From: Carposina sasakii
Taxonomy: Eukaryota; Arthropoda; Insecta; Lepidoptera; Carposinidae
Length of the DNA stretch: 64,000 nucleotides
Direction: 5' to 3'
Assembly: GCA_014607495.2 (NCBI GenBank)
Contig: CP053163.1
Span: 7,048,716-7,112,715 of the forward strand
Positions 50,322 to 62,459 of the stretch are shown here, one piece after another; the stretch's first letter is position 1, and every line of letters begins with the position of its first letter. The translations under genes were made by a program, and so were the position numbers. The notes beneath the pieces are model-generated. The model saw nothing but the letters and a program-made list of their open reading frames with translations, ran no database searches and was not told where the DNA came from.

Positions 50322-53180
50322 TTAAATGTATGTATAAAGTTCTACCGGGAGGGTGCCCAGGAGGCTGGCAGCATTGCCACGTTGAATGGCAATGCTAATT
50401 TTTTGTCCAAAAAACAGGCCAGCCTTCTGGTCACGGGAAGTTTCAAACAGGCGTTTGGAAATTTCCCGGTAGAGGCGGTGAGCACTTGGTCCCCACGGTC
50501 CCAGTGTCTCGACGCCAAACGCCCCAAACATGTAGTCTCCTGGGAGACCTGCATATTTGCGGCGTTTGGCGTTTTCCGCCGAACATGCAGCAGAACTGGC
50601 TTTGGATGATGTACCGCCGATGTGGGAGGCAGCAAGAGTGTCAACACAAGTAGCATCCCACACAAGCGGTCTACCCATCTCCCAAGGCACTAGGGTCATA
50701 CCGTCGGGCCTTTTCCCATCATCACGCGCCAAGCCATTGGATTCCAGAACTGCTGGCGTGTTGGCTTTTCCTAGGGCCCGACGGATAGAATCGTTGATAT
50801 TTGCGTGCCGTGGGAGACGGCCCAAGCTTCTGATGCATGAAAGACCGTGGTGACTAAGACTATCTACGGTGTCCCCACACTGGCAAATGTGGGGAACCGT
50901 TACTGTGACCCCTAGGCGAAGCGATGCAGCTATACGGAACGTTGTTCTATCTGGCATGGTGCCCGTGTGTGGCGAAGGTAGAGCCTGTAGCCAAAGTCCC
51001 GATTCCCATTCTCCAACAGTGAGTAGACGGGCGCGCTCTGTGGTACCGGATGACGTTTGTATGAGTTCATTCCGTACCAGGCCACAGAGCGGCTCGTCCC
51101 ACTGTCGCTGAGAAGAAGGGGCCTTGGGCAGGTCTACGTTTGGGCACCGTGCTATCCAGTCATTTCTGGCCTCGGCCAAGCCGCAGATTGTAATATTTTG
51201 GCCGAAAGTTGGTTGAAGTATTTTTGCCACAAGTTTCTCTGTGCTGTAGGCCGAGGACAGGAACGCCGGTAGAGAGACATTTTAAATTTTCCGTATACCC
51301 AGACCCCCCATCCTGATTGGTAAGGAGGCCTGTGTCCAGATTCGATCGTCGATATGGATGTTGAATATGGATGTGACTGTTTTTTGAATGATAGAGTCTA
51401 ATAGGTCGAGAAGATGGACATGTTTCCAAATATTACAGCAGCGTAGTACGTACGTACATTTTGGCACAAAAAGGCAGTGTCTGATTATGCAGTGGGCCAT
51501 GTGTGTATTAATTTTTAATAGACGGTCCGATACTGAATTAAAATTTATAATTGTATTTTCAAAAAACGGACCCACTGCATCATCAAAGATCGGGGACCCT
51601 AAGAGGCAAAGTGTACTTTTGTCTATAATTTTTATTTCGGGTGCAATAATTTTGAATTTTGTGATCGTGTCTGTTATTAAATTTTGATTACTACTGTTTA
51701 CAAATAGTTCGCATTTTGAAAAATTTAATTCCAGACCAATATTTTTGAATTTGTCAATTATAAAATTTAAGTCATTTAAAACTGTTCCGTCGTCCAGGTA
51801 CCATACGTTGAATTTCGAATTTAGTTTCTCGATAGTTGTATGAATGGCTAAACTAAATATGCCTGGACCAAGAGGGTCACCCTGTTGACAGCCGACTGCT
51901 GAATCTGAAGGGTGGTCTTTATAAACTAATTTTGAGGGTTCACTATAACACTGCCAAAGATAGTTAAAACAATGTGGAATTTTTTCTTTGATGGCTGACA
52001 AGAGGGCGCCCCTGTCTACGCAGTTAAATGCATTTTTAACATCCACCTTCAGGACGATAGTATCATTTTCAGCACTTAGGAAAGTCCTCAACGAGTGTAC
52101 GGCGGCTTCGCAGCCGCCTTTTGTCCCAAAGCCAAGTTGACGGGGCTGGAAATAATTTGCTAAAGCATTTACCGAGGCCCGGCAACATATTTTAGCCGTA
52201 AGGCGGCGGTAAATACAGCCTACGGCTATCGGCCTTATGCCCCCATCTTTTTTTAGGAGGGCACACATATTGGCGCCGTACAAAATACCTAATATATCTT
52301 TGTGGATTTTCCCAAGCAGCATGAGGTTTACCAGTGCCGTCAGGTTCTTCAAGAGCGTGTCGCCGGCTGGTCCGATGTTTCCACCAATAAGGTCTTTTAG
52401 GTGTTGAGGACTCAGCCCATCCAACCCGCCAGCGGAGCCATTATTAAAGGACGTGACAGCATGTAGCACGTCTGTGCACGTTGCCTGTAAGGCCTGATCG
52501 GAGGATACAGGCGGCTGTGGTAGTTGGATATTAGCTGCTGGAGGTGGATGCTTTGAATGAAGTGAGGTGGTGAGGGTGTCCGGAGTATCTGGAGCTACTG
52601 CATCGCTGGAGAAGAGGAGCCGGGAAGCTCCTCTGATATCACCATCGCTTATTTTATTTTCGACTTGTCTGAAAGTATAGTCAATTTTGCGATTGTTTTG
52701 CTGCCGAAAGTATAATTTGGGGTCTAAAGGGTTATTATTTATGCAATTTTGTTTCAACCTTTGCGCAAGAGTACTACTTGAGTTTATTTCTTTCACTACA
52801 TGCAGTACTCTGTACGGAAAGGTTAAAAGGTGTTCCCAGGCGACCTTCGAGTTTTCAGAAACCACTTTCTGTATGTCGGCAGATAATGTTCTAGCAACCA
52901 TTACCCGTGCTGCGCGTAGTATCCGCTTCAGCACTGGCAATGACTGCTTTAACTCACCTAGCGTCCTCCAGAAAGGGGTATCGTCCGTACTTATTTCATC
53001 AGTTACGGGAGCTTGGGACCCACCAACTTCTTTGTGGGCCCTTCCGAGATGGATTTTTAGGCCCCTGTGTCCTTTAAAAAATTTAGCCTGGGAACATTTT
53101 GGGCATTGGATAAGGTTATCCAACGATGCAGATAAAATCGCTTCGCTTGAGGTCACAATCGGTGGTGCATTGCTTAGCAT
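50322..53180 (-). pseudogene. R2-like LINE (zinc finger, RT, restriction-like endonuclease), one stop codon
   Basis: Near-complete non-LTR retrotransposon gene of about 950 codons. Part 1, 51282-53180 (632 aa): N-terminal C2H2 finger CPKCSQAKFFKGHRGLKIH (C26, C29, H44, H49), then reverse transcriptase with GGLDGLSPQHLKDL, VDVKNAFNCVD (motif A, about 378), GCQQGDPLGPGIF (motif B) and VWYLDDGTV (motif C, about 462). Part 2, 50322-51230 (302 aa): a zinc knuckle C116-C118-H127-C132 and a PD-(D/E)xK-type nuclease (KRPDGMTLVPW, D176; VWDATCVD, D192), ending FGQKISIAIQRGNAASLLG. The parts share one frame: a single TAA at 51282-51284 and 17 codons without Met separate them. An N-terminal finger, RT and C-terminal nuclease are the R2/NeSL-type architecture; the exact clade is uncertain. 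Neither it nor its relatives at 25771 and 59066 sit in ribosomal DNA. Confidence 0.88.
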
Positions 53181-53181
53181 T

Positions 53182-55760
53182 AATTAGAAGTAAAATTAAA
53201 ATTAAAATAGAGGATTATGTACACATGTTCACTATCATAGTCATAATTTGGCTGTAAATAGAGATAGAAATTGAAAATCACTGAGTCAATTTGGATTACC
53301 AATTGAAATACCAATGGGTCTTGGCTCTTTGCAGCTTGGGCAATAGGCGAGTGCGAAACAATATTCAGCATTCCCTGTACCTACCTCAGTATTTCTCACA
53401 CTTATTACAGGTCGTGGGCACTGAGGTAGTCTTCTCTTATATAAACTTATTTCGGTTTCATGAGTATTAGTGTGTTACTAATATTATTTATAAACGTTGT
53501 AAACAAACAATGTGACATGACATTTTGGAGGTTATTTAGTAAAATTATTTCTGCATTGTGATAAAGATGGATGTTAATAATTATGATGCATGGAAAGAAA
53601 CCTCGAAAAAATCACTGAAAACGCTGAGTAGGTATTCTTCCACTTCTTCCACGAAATAAAATTTTAATAATTAAATAATTACACAGGCATGCTTCTAGTG
53701 ATGTTGTCTAAAATTCGTAGTATTATTAGTATCTTTGGTAGATACTATTAACTAAAACATTAACCTATATAATTACAAAATGTTTTTACTATGTTTTTTT
53801 TGCTTAAAAATAGATTTATTATTACCTTAAAATTCAACATGCCTCACATACTACTATATTATGCAAGCCAGAATGAAATAATTATTTTGTTGCTATAAGA
53901 TAAAATTAAATTAAGACTAAAAATTTTTAAATAGCCTTTGCTTCTACCGTATTATTTATTATCAAGCATGTTGAATATTTTAATGGGAAACACTTTAAAA
54001 TCCTCTTAATTGTGGTTATTATTTCGTTCAAATGATTTCCAATTTTGAAATTGGGAATTACTATTATGAAATTACATTAAATTTAAAACTCGACATTAAA
54101 CACTTTCAGTGGTTTTACTAAATAGGGTTTTTGATGGTTTTTATTATTGCCCCATGTTTATACTTACTAGTATTGTCATACTTATACTTGACTCGACATT
54201 AAGATTCAAAATGTTACGAGTGAATAACAATGAAAGTGTCTGACACTGTATTATAATTTGTATGTTGGTCCTATTTTTGCTTTAAGATTAATTATTCTTT
54301 AAACTCCCGATAATTGACCGCTCCATGATAATTCACACTATACGAGTATTAATTATGTATTTTTTTAATAATCTTTATTTAAGCAGATGACAATGTACAT
54401 GTACACAGTGTACTTTTGTTTAATTTTGTAATATCAATTTACCTTCTGTGTATAATAACTTCGATTTCAATAACATTCCTAAAGTTTGTCAAATAATGCT
54501 ATAGGTATATTTAATATGTTAACACAATTTTCAAAACTGATGTCTTTGAACAAGTTTTGATTAGTTTTATTCTCAGAAATATAATAATGATTTCACGAAC
54601 TCTGTGTATTATTATATTGTATCTACCTATTGTACATATGCATGATAATATGATAGATAGGTACCTATACTAGGCTTAAACCTATTTTGGTTTAATCTGA
54701 CAAATTTTAGAGAAAGTATTTAATCTGTATATAGGATTATCGAATAAAAAATCTGTACATTCTCTTTGTTACATTTAAGATATTAAAAATGTCAAAATTT
54801 CTGTAAATACATTTTTGAATAAGAATGTTTTACGTGTTCTAAGTGGTTTTATTTGCTCTTACTTTTTAGATACACTAGACGTACCTATCTCATAAGCAAT
54901 GCCAAATTTAGAATACTAATTTAGTGTTCAATTCAATTCAATTTTGCGATATGGCGTCTCTCTCGCTTACACGGAGACTAATTTAGTGTTAGATAGAGCT
55001 ATTATATGAATTCCCATCTACACTTTTTTATACTAGTAAGCTTAATATAAATAGACCGCCAATATTTCGTAAATATCCTTTTGTTCGATTATTTTCTCAT
55101 CATCCGCAATCCACCGTCTTTATATTAAAATACCTTAATTACCTACTTAAATGGTATGAACGGTGGGATTACTAAACCCTAATTCATTGTTATTTACAAT
55201 AAACATCAAATATAATCTAGGTATTTAGATAAGTTGAGACTTTTTACTTTCATTTAACTGTGTCTTTAATTTTTTTTAAAACATATGTCAAAAAGTGTAA
55301 AAAAGAACATAGTAAAAGACTAATAGGTTTAATTCAAAAGTTTATAATGAAATCGCACTCTTTTCCGCTTTACTTTACGATGTGACAAAGGTTTATTTTC
55401 AAATTTTGGATGTCGCAAATTAGGCTTTAATTAAAATTATGCCAAAAATTCACGTCATTATTTTCCTCTCCTTTGTAGGGACCCTTTTGAGGAGGCCCTT
55501 CGCTGTCGTCCCTTCCATTTAAAATAACACGTATCACGTTTACATTGTGTTATGCAATTTAGGCAAAAGAATATGATATGGTTCTACCGTCGAGATAAAA
55601 AGAAATGTTTTAAATCTTTCGAAGGACTTTGAATATATTTAAAGCATATTAAGGGCTTTGAAATATTAATCGATTCTGTGGCCATCGATTCAATATAGTT
55701 TAATCGAACGAACAAAAGTACCTAATAATATCTCTAATACTTCCACAGGGTTAGATGGGA
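53182..55760. other. AT-rich intergenic DNA, nothing recognised
   Basis: No frame longer than about 60 codons with meaning and no repeat matches. The part just after 53180 may include the 5' leader of the R2-like element, whose true 5' end I cannot place. Confidence 0.5.
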
Positions 55761-55769
55761 CACAATACA

Positions 55770-56057
55770 ATGTAGAATCAACAACCAGAACTGTTCACTT
55801 ACTTTTATTTATTTCCATTAATACAGTATGTACGGTCGACCAAGAGTTCTAATACCGTTCGCGGCCAACACTCGATTCCACCCTAAACTCCCAGTCCCAT
55901 GGACCATTAGAGGGAAAATTCTGCACTCCGATTGGCTCACGAAAACCGATGACAAATATCCGGTGTCGTGGCCCGTATCGTAGAACTACGGGTTTTCCCG
56001 CCATTCCTTCGGCCAATGAAAACATTTGAGTGTAGTCGCTTCCGGCTAATATTTTTA
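55770..56057 (-). repeat. Possible solo LTR
   Basis: A more GC-rich block in AT-rich surroundings, bounded by TGTAGAATCAACAACC on the left and ...tatttttaca on the right. It has an AATAAAAG on the minus strand and CCAAT-like words (gattggctcacg, ggccaatgaaaac). No matching partner or clear target duplication was found, so this is tentative. Confidence 0.3.
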
Positions 56058-56286
56058 CAAAAATAAAAATAATAATAGGAATTTATATAGAACAAAATTG
56101 ATTCGAAAAACAAATGTGGGTTTTAAGTTATCAAACCTAACACTAACAGGTACAAATAAAAAAATTGTTAGGAAAAATCTCCTTAAATGCTAAATCCCAT
56201 AATCATGTTTGTAATCTACATCTACTAAATCTAACCTAACACCTACATAGTTACTTTCAAGTAATAATTATAATAAGTGTAATATA

Positions 56287-56537
56287 CAGGGTGGAAGTGA
56301 CGGCCAGGAAAATATTGATATGCCGACCTCAGACCATGATTCTAAGGAAAAAACCAATGAACGTTTTCACAGAATTTTTCAACTTTTTTTCATTTTTTTT
56401 TTCAAGAAAAAATAGTATAATTTGTTTAAGTATGTAGGCCTTAGATTATGGTTAAAAAACAAAATTTTAACCTAAAGATGATTATATAAAAAAAATATTA
56501 TACTTGTTTTGTATGCCTGGTTGTTACACACATCATG
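56287..56537 (-). mobile_element. MITE-B, internally deleted copy
   Basis: Starts CAGGGTGGAAGTGACGGCCA after TA, includes 'ctcagaccatgattcta', and ends 'tgcctggttgttacacacatcatg' (interrupted) before TA. 251 bp against about 469 for the full copy. Confidence 0.6.
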
Positions 56538-56802
56538 TATACGATTATATGTCGTGTCTCTTCGGAATGTCTGAAATGGATTCAATTTAGTAGCGAGCAG
56601 ATATCGCATATTGGAGCGAACATTTCAACGTGTCGTCTATTACATTACTTAGCATTGAATTAGTCCGAAGATAGGTGATAGATATATGTGTTTTTAGTTT
56701 ACCTCTGTTTATACAATATTCTATATGTAAAATTCTGTGTAAAATTCGGCTTATTTCCCAAGATTTAAGAATCCATTGTTGTCTATTTCAAAACGATCTA
56801 TA

Positions 56803-57178
56803 CAGGATGTTTTTTTGTGGCCACCTTTAACGAAGGGTACGTATTCTATATATGAAATAAAGTAAGTTTATGCCAAAAAAATGCTGGGAATTTTTTTTTA
56901 TTTTTTTTATTTAAATTCCTTGATCGTGCGAAATTTATAGTGTCTAGTGTTTATGTTAGTTTTTTTTATAAACAGATATTAATTATTTTTCGTGAAAAAA
57001 TCCTGCTACGCGCGTCTATGTGCATTTATGCAGAAAAACGCAGTCTATTTACTCAACTTTGGACCCTAATATTTTGGAAACCAGACACTTCCCAGGTATG
57101 CTTCCATGGAGAAAAATGATCGTGATGATGAGGAGATTCCGTAGTTTTCGGGAACGTTGACGACCAAAAATCATCCTG
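56803..57178 (-). mobile_element. MITE-A, complete copy
   Basis: 376 bp with CAGGATGTTTTTTTGTGG and ...ccaaaaatcatcctg ends and TA on both sides. The closest relative in the window is 40255-40648. Confidence 0.72.
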
Positions 57179-57258
57179 TATAGTTTTTAAATATAAAAGG
57201 TAGGTATAATATTTTCATATATTCACACCCAATGGTTCCATGAAATATACATTGTACA

Positions 57259-57600
57259 ATATCTATACATAAAATAAAAATGTAATGGATCGCTGTCTGT
57301 ACATGGAAGATATATGAAAAAAAATATTATAGGAGACCTTTATCAACGCAATAGTACCCAAAAGAATGATTTTTGAAATTTTTGTTTGTTTGTCGGTTTG
57401 TCTGTTTGTCTGTGCGTTTGTGCACGCTAATCTCAGAAACGGCTGAACCGATTTCGATGCAGTTTTCAGTAATATATTGTGACAGGTCCCACTTAACATA
57501 TAGGCTACTTTTTTTCCCGGGAAAATGTTTATATCCCGGATAATTTTGACATTTTATTTTTTCTGTAGTCCACGCGGACGGAGTCGCGGGCGTTTACTAG
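57259..57600 (+). mobile_element. Helitron-like element, longer subtype
   Basis: Starts 'atctatacataaaataaaaa', includes 'gtaatggatcgctgtctgta', 'tttgtctgtttgtctgtgcg' and 'ggctactttttttcccggga', and ends with the cacgcggacggagtcgcggg hairpin and gtttactag|t. Confidence 0.62.
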
Positions 57601-57867
57601 TACCTTCATATAAGTCGTGTATTCATTATTAGTAGAGTTTAGTCTAACTGCACCAAACAAATTCATAGACCCATTGGGAAATAAAATATTACTAATTTTA
57701 AAATCATATTCACCCGTTGATAATCAAAGAATGAACATAACTCTAAATAAACCCAAATTTAAATTGTACTATTTATTGTCATACTAGGTATAATGATAAT
57801 GTCATAATTAATATTATGTCATTTATTATTTTTCTAATTTTTTACATTTTTAAATAAAACTATGTTG

Positions 57868-58118
57868 ACCGCGTGGTGGCGGCAGAGTTTTGTACCACCC
57901 CATGCCTGCCCGTGGGTATCGTACGAGGCGATTAAGGGTTTCCGTGAGGTGGACAACAGCGCCTCCCGTGCTGACAACATAGTTCAAAAATCAGACTGCG
58001 GTCACCAACCCGCCTGCCCAACTCGGTGACTACTCGTATGTGCAAAAAAAAATGGCAGTAGTTTTGTGGCGTGCTCTGGGGTGGCCTACGTCCAGAAGTG
58101 GACTGCATTAGGCGAAAT
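57868..58118 (+). repeat. SINE-R, near full-length copy
   Basis: From ccgcgtggtggcggcagagt through 'cgtacgaggcgattaagggt' and 'ggtcaccaacccgcctgccc' to 'gtccagaagtggactgcatt'. About 250 bp, diverged; the simple tail is eroded. Confidence 0.65.
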
Positions 58119-58446
58119 ATTATAGTATGTATCTAAAAATATAAAAAATAGTACCACACGTACATTAATTCATAATTATTATAGTTAGACGCAGTGTTCA
58201 TGTGTTTCCAGCATTGTGCTACATCCGTAGCAGTGCTACGAATCTACGCAAGATAGTCTACCAATTAAACCGTAGCATAAGGCTGCCTTTCCACAAGAGA
58301 TGTGCTAGTATAGTTGCAGTAACTAGTTGATAAAATAGTTAAGTAAAATTTCTTATACACCAATTCATTGACATCATAGACCACTGAATACAATTGAATT
58401 TCAGCTGCGTTTCGTCTGAATAAAATTAGTGGAATCGACGGCGGGA

Positions 58447-58765
58447 TGATTACGTAAAAGTAAAAGCAAAGCCGAAGCAAAACGATAGCGAAAATTGTAC
58501 AATATTCGCCTTTAAATGTCAAAGTTCCTTTAAAATTCAATTTACGTAATACAAATTTTACAAGCAATCAGCGATTTTTGTACAATTTTTGCTATTGTTT
58601 TGCTATTGCTAGTTAAGTTACCGAAGAGGGCCGAAGCCGCGCGATCGAGATAATTGAGAGTGTGTGTGTACGCGTGGCGAGGTGCGGGGCGCGGGAGGAC
58701 GCCGAGCACACTCTCAATTATCGCGATCGCGCGGCTTCGGCTTTGCTATTTGCTTTTACATAATC
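58447..58765. repeat. Composite foldback with three nested inverted repeats
   Basis: Outer arms near 58447-58478 (tgattacgtaaaag...ccgaagc) and 58733-58765. Inner left palindrome 58477-58502 with 58578-58603. Inner right palindrome 58630-58664 with 58707-58741 (35 bp, one mismatch), whose loop is strikingly GC-rich (gtgcggggcgcgggaggac). A run of ten G lies at about 58768-58777. Probably a foldback MITE. Confidence 0.6.
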
Positions 58766-59065
58766 AGGGGGGGGGGCTGTATTTGCTCTATTGCATTACA
58801 GATGCCAGCTCATTTAAAATGTATATTGCAGTGAGCAATCATGTTTAATGATAGATCAATGCACAATCCAAATCAAAGATTTATTTATTAATTAAATTAG
58901 AAAGCCAACATAATACATAACAGTTCCGTTTAGATACAAGTTGGACAGAACTACACGATATACAAATTATGTATCACAATTACAGGCTAACACAACTTTT
59001 ACAATAAATGAAGTAAAACTATTTTAACATTAATTAAGCATATGAAACGTGTTAAAACTTAAATG

Positions 59066-59401
59066 AAATGCGTTGACACCTTAGCAGCGTCCCATCTCCC
59101 AGGCACAACAATCAAAAGTGGCTCTGCGGCCAATGCAGCTGAAAACCTCAAACGACGCAAATACGCAAACCTCAGTGGTGACTACCTATTTGAGCCGTTT
59201 GGGGTTGAAACCATGGGGCCATGGGGCCCAGGAGCCCACAACCTTTTTAAAGATATTTCGAAAAGGTTGGTCGAGGCATCTCATGACCAGATCTCATTTT
59301 TTGGACAGCGAGTAAGCCTCGCTATCCAGCGGGGCAACGCTGCCAGCCTTTTGGGCACATTGCCAGCGGTGGAGGACTTGCAAGGAGTCTTCTACTTGTA
59401 A
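59066..59401 (+). pseudogene. R2-like LINE, C-terminal fragment
   Basis: Opens inside the nuclease domain (KCVDTLAASHLPGTT) and runs FEPFGVETMGPWGPGAHNLF, then FFGQRVSLAIQRGNAASLLG and TLPAVEDLQGVFYL, stop. The DNA upstream is unrelated, so the copy is 5'-truncated just after the second catalytic aspartate. The 112-codon frame is intact, which suggests moderate age. The 3' region is T/A-rich with AATAAATAT at about 59460. Confidence 0.82.
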
Positions 59402-60090
59402 ATTTTATTTTATTTTGTAGCTCTAGTTTTTTTTTACGTAGGTTTAGTTATTATTGCAAATAAATATTAGTAAAAAAAAATGAAATTTAAACATTAAAAA
59501 AATGAAAAGATCTGAAATGTGCCTTTTGAGGGTGTGTTTTATATATGTTTTATATATTACCTGATAGGGGAAAAAGGGGAATTACACGGACGAAGACCTG
59601 GACGTCCTCTAGTGAACATCTAAAGTTTACACAAAAAGACAAACAAAGGACAAAAGTGTTTGATAAGTCTTCTAATTAGACGAATTGCTTTGACTTTGTG
59701 ATAATAACTTTCTAAGGACAAATAACTAAATGGGCTTCGAAAGTAAATATTTCTTTTTAATGAACAGATACCTATCACTATTAACTTAGTGTAATTAAGG
59801 CTATTATTAAGTATATTGTGGGGAGTTTCGGTTAGTCAGATAGCGTAAAATAAATAAATTATTTCTACCTATATTATATGAGACATCTCGTTTCACCTTT
59901 CACCGTTTCACATTCACCGTTTCACACATAGAGAAAATAATAGATTCCCACCTGAGATTTCATCGAAATACTTTACGCCGGTTACTTATTTTATAAAAAA
60001 TATTGCCATTAAGTATAAAAATATAGCCATGATTTCGGCTCGAACGATTAAGTCGATTTATTAAAAATTAAATTTTATTTATAATACACT
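59402..60090. other. AT-rich intergenic DNA, nothing recognised
   Basis: Includes a short direct repetition of ttcaccgtttcaca-like words near 59895-59925. No gene signal. Confidence 0.45.
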
Positions 60091-60094
60091 AAAA

Positions 60095-60385
60095 TTGATA
60101 TTTATTTTGATCTCTAGTATTAAAATTTCGGACACTGAAGTGGATAGTGCAAAATATACATTGGTCACGGCTTCGCTCCTACGTAATACATGTGTTTTTT
60201 GCTGTAGTACAATAAATAATTTTATCAATCTATCCAATACACGCAAGGGTGAGGATAAAAGAAAACGGACCCTGCAGGACATCATCAACATCATAAAAGA
60301 AACTGACTCAAGCCGGCTGCCAATATTTGTGCCAAAGGACCTACATCGCTTGCCACCGGTGACCTTACTCATATTACTATTCTGA
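60095..60385 (+). pseudogene. Unidentified coding-like fragment
   Basis: The 96-codon frame has protein-like composition from about residue 10 on (DTEVDSAKYTLVTASLLRNT, then KGEDKRKRTLQDIINIIKET, then RLPIFVPKDLHRLPPVT). Similar phrases occur, from uncertain memory, in insect transposon-linked proteins of unknown role. No catalytic motif. The overlapping minus-strand frame looks random. Most likely an exon-like piece of a transposon gene. Confidence 0.3.
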
Positions 60386-60389
60386 ACTG

Positions 60390-61190
60390 AGATTCTGAAT
60401 ATACAAATTACATAAAGAATGACATTTTATTTCATTATATACCTAATATACTTATTATATACGATGTTCCTATTGTTATATTAATTTATACAAATATGTG
60501 TTTTAGTATTTGGAATACCAATTGTATTTTTAGTTTGTAAGCACTGACAATTTACAATGTAATGCTAGTATGGGATTTTTTCCTTGAAATAAACAATTTT
60601 TATTTATTTTATTTTGCACTGCATGAAAACTATATGAGTTTCTTGTAAATGAAAAGCCAATACCTAACAAGTTCTTTGAAGAGTATTATCAATCAAACTT
60701 ACTTGCCAGCGACGCTGTAATGGACATTACACACCATATACTGGTAAATAATTCGTGAAAGAAGTAGTGACACGAAATGATGACCTTCGTGCTTTGACGT
60801 GACATGCTTTTCGACCCCTTATCTACAACGCCGATGCGCTCTTCGCGGTTTTTTCTCCTTTCAGGACATGTATTGCCACGCTAGGTTTATTAGCGTCCCT
60901 GTGATGTCTTGAGCAACTAAAAGATAAGTAGGTAGGTAAATAGGCCAATCTCACAAAGTCAAACAGGAACCAATCCATAAAAAAGTACATTTAAAAGTAT
61001 GACATAGTAGGTTTCAAAGATGAACTTTCTATTAACCCTATAAATATTGAAAAGATCTGACAATTGCGATAGTTTTTTCCTGTGTGTAGTGGTTCCCGTA
61101 TTTCAGCTCCAGCCAAGTACCATGAACCTTTGATACATGAATTTTTCCACTTATTTCATTTCTCCAATACCTACTTGTGAAATGAAAGTT
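60390..61190. other. Intergenic DNA, nothing recognised
   Basis: AT-rich with one less AT-rich patch at 60780-60910. No frame or repeat match. Confidence 0.45.
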
Positions 61191-61194
61191 CCAG

Positions 61195-61370
61195 CATATT
61201 ATTCGAAAAAAATATTTTCCCGGGATATAAAGTAGCACGTGTGTTAATTCAGTGTGTCAGCTAACTCCATGCGAATCGCTCCAGCTGTTTTTATGTGAAA
61301 GAGTAACAAACATCCATCCATCCATCCATCCATACTCAAAAACCTTCGCGTTTATAATATTTGTAGGATT
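61195..61370 (-). mobile_element. Helitron-like element with (CATC)n expansion
   Basis: The complement carries cgcgaaggtttttgagtatg, then gatg repeats, and gtgttaattcag words of Lep1-type copies, ending at the cccggg block without the terminal hairpin. The gatg unit, present once or twice in other copies, is expanded to about six here (61312-61332). Confidence 0.55.
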
Positions 61371-61549
61371 TTTTTAAATGACATTTGAGGAGAGAAATTT
61401 GTGCAGAATTTAAATTAGTTTTGTTACTTTTAGAAGCTTCTATGCTGCTCTGGGAGTGAAAAAATAACGTGTTATACTACAGCTGCTTCTCTTCCCGGGC
61501 CAACTGTACAAGTCAGTAGAGGGACAAGAGGGTCTTGGTGTTTTGTAGG

Positions 61550-61695
61550 CGATGGGCTGACCAACTACTAACCGAACTTGTACATCTCAACTATACCCTA
61601 AAAATTGGTCAGAAGTGGCACCATGTGGTTCTATCGGCCCCTAGTGCTCTGCCTACCCCGTAAGGGATAAAGGCGTGATTATATGTATATGTATG
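61550..61695 (+). repeat. Short retroposon-like repeat with (TATG) tail
   Basis: Same family as 10320-10455: 'aattggtcagaagtggcacc', 'tgcctaccccgtaagggata', then tatatgtatatgtatgtat. Confidence 0.55.
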
Positions 61696-61699
61696 TATT

Positions 61700-62335
61700 T
61701 TTAATAGCTAATGTGAAACATGTAACTATTTTATATCTATGGAGATAATGTGCGAGTAAAATAAATTATGCATTGTATATTACGCGTGACATCATAAACC
61801 CTAAGAAATATGGTGAAAGAGGCTAATTTGCAGGCTATTTCTCAACCCAATTAATTTACAGGCAAAAGAACTCTTTGAAACTTACGAAACCTCACAACAA
61901 TGGCCCTGAGTAATGGTCAAGTCGCACGACAACTTTCTGCTTTGACTCGTGTTTTGTGTAATCTTTTTTGTTGTAGAAACTTTATTGTTTCAAACTTTTA
62001 GTGATAAGCTTAATTAATACGTGTTAAACACGTCTATGTTTTGGTTTTGTCAGTTTGTAAAGGCTTTCACTTAAAACGAAGAGAAACACGCGCAGCCTAA
62101 CAATGTTTCAATTTCAGTAGCTATTTATTACATGTAATTTTCATTTCATGGAATTATAATACTAAAATTTTAAATAAAAACCTGTGGTTTTATGATATAC
62201 AAGTATCATAAATGTTTTAATTATAAAAATGTATATTATCCTAAAGTCAACAACCTACCCCTACCTACTGTTGCTAATTAAACATATCCATTCGTAAAAT
62301 GGGAATTTTATACACACTTTTGTATTTCAATGTAA
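61700..62335. other. AT-rich intergenic DNA, nothing recognised
   Basis: No frame, repeat match or regulatory signal I can support. Confidence 0.45.
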
Positions 62336-62339
62336 TTTA

Positions 62340-62453
62340 TGTAGGCACGAGCCTTTTTACGCGGCGTAACGCTAGCGACTCGCTAGCAATATCTATGTGA
62401 TTTGACAGTTTCATAATAGTGTTACGGACTATCGAGAGGTTCGTGCTTACCCC
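62340..62453. mobile_element. MITE-C, second copy
   Basis: Inverse of 5099-5211: ggcacgagcctttttacgcg, ctagcgactcgctagc palindrome, gttacggactatcgagaggt, gtgcttacccc. A target duplication is not evident. Confidence 0.55.
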
Positions 62454-62459
62454 TCTGTT

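Noticed and set aside
50382..53187. Plus-strand frames of up to 166 codons over the R2-like LINE
   Set aside because: Antisense to a frame with clear finger, RT and nuclease motifs. Coding potential lies on the minus strand.
61312..61332. CRISPR-like or functional tandem repeat (CATC)n
   Set aside because: A simple tetranucleotide expansion inside a Helitron-like repeat; no spacers.
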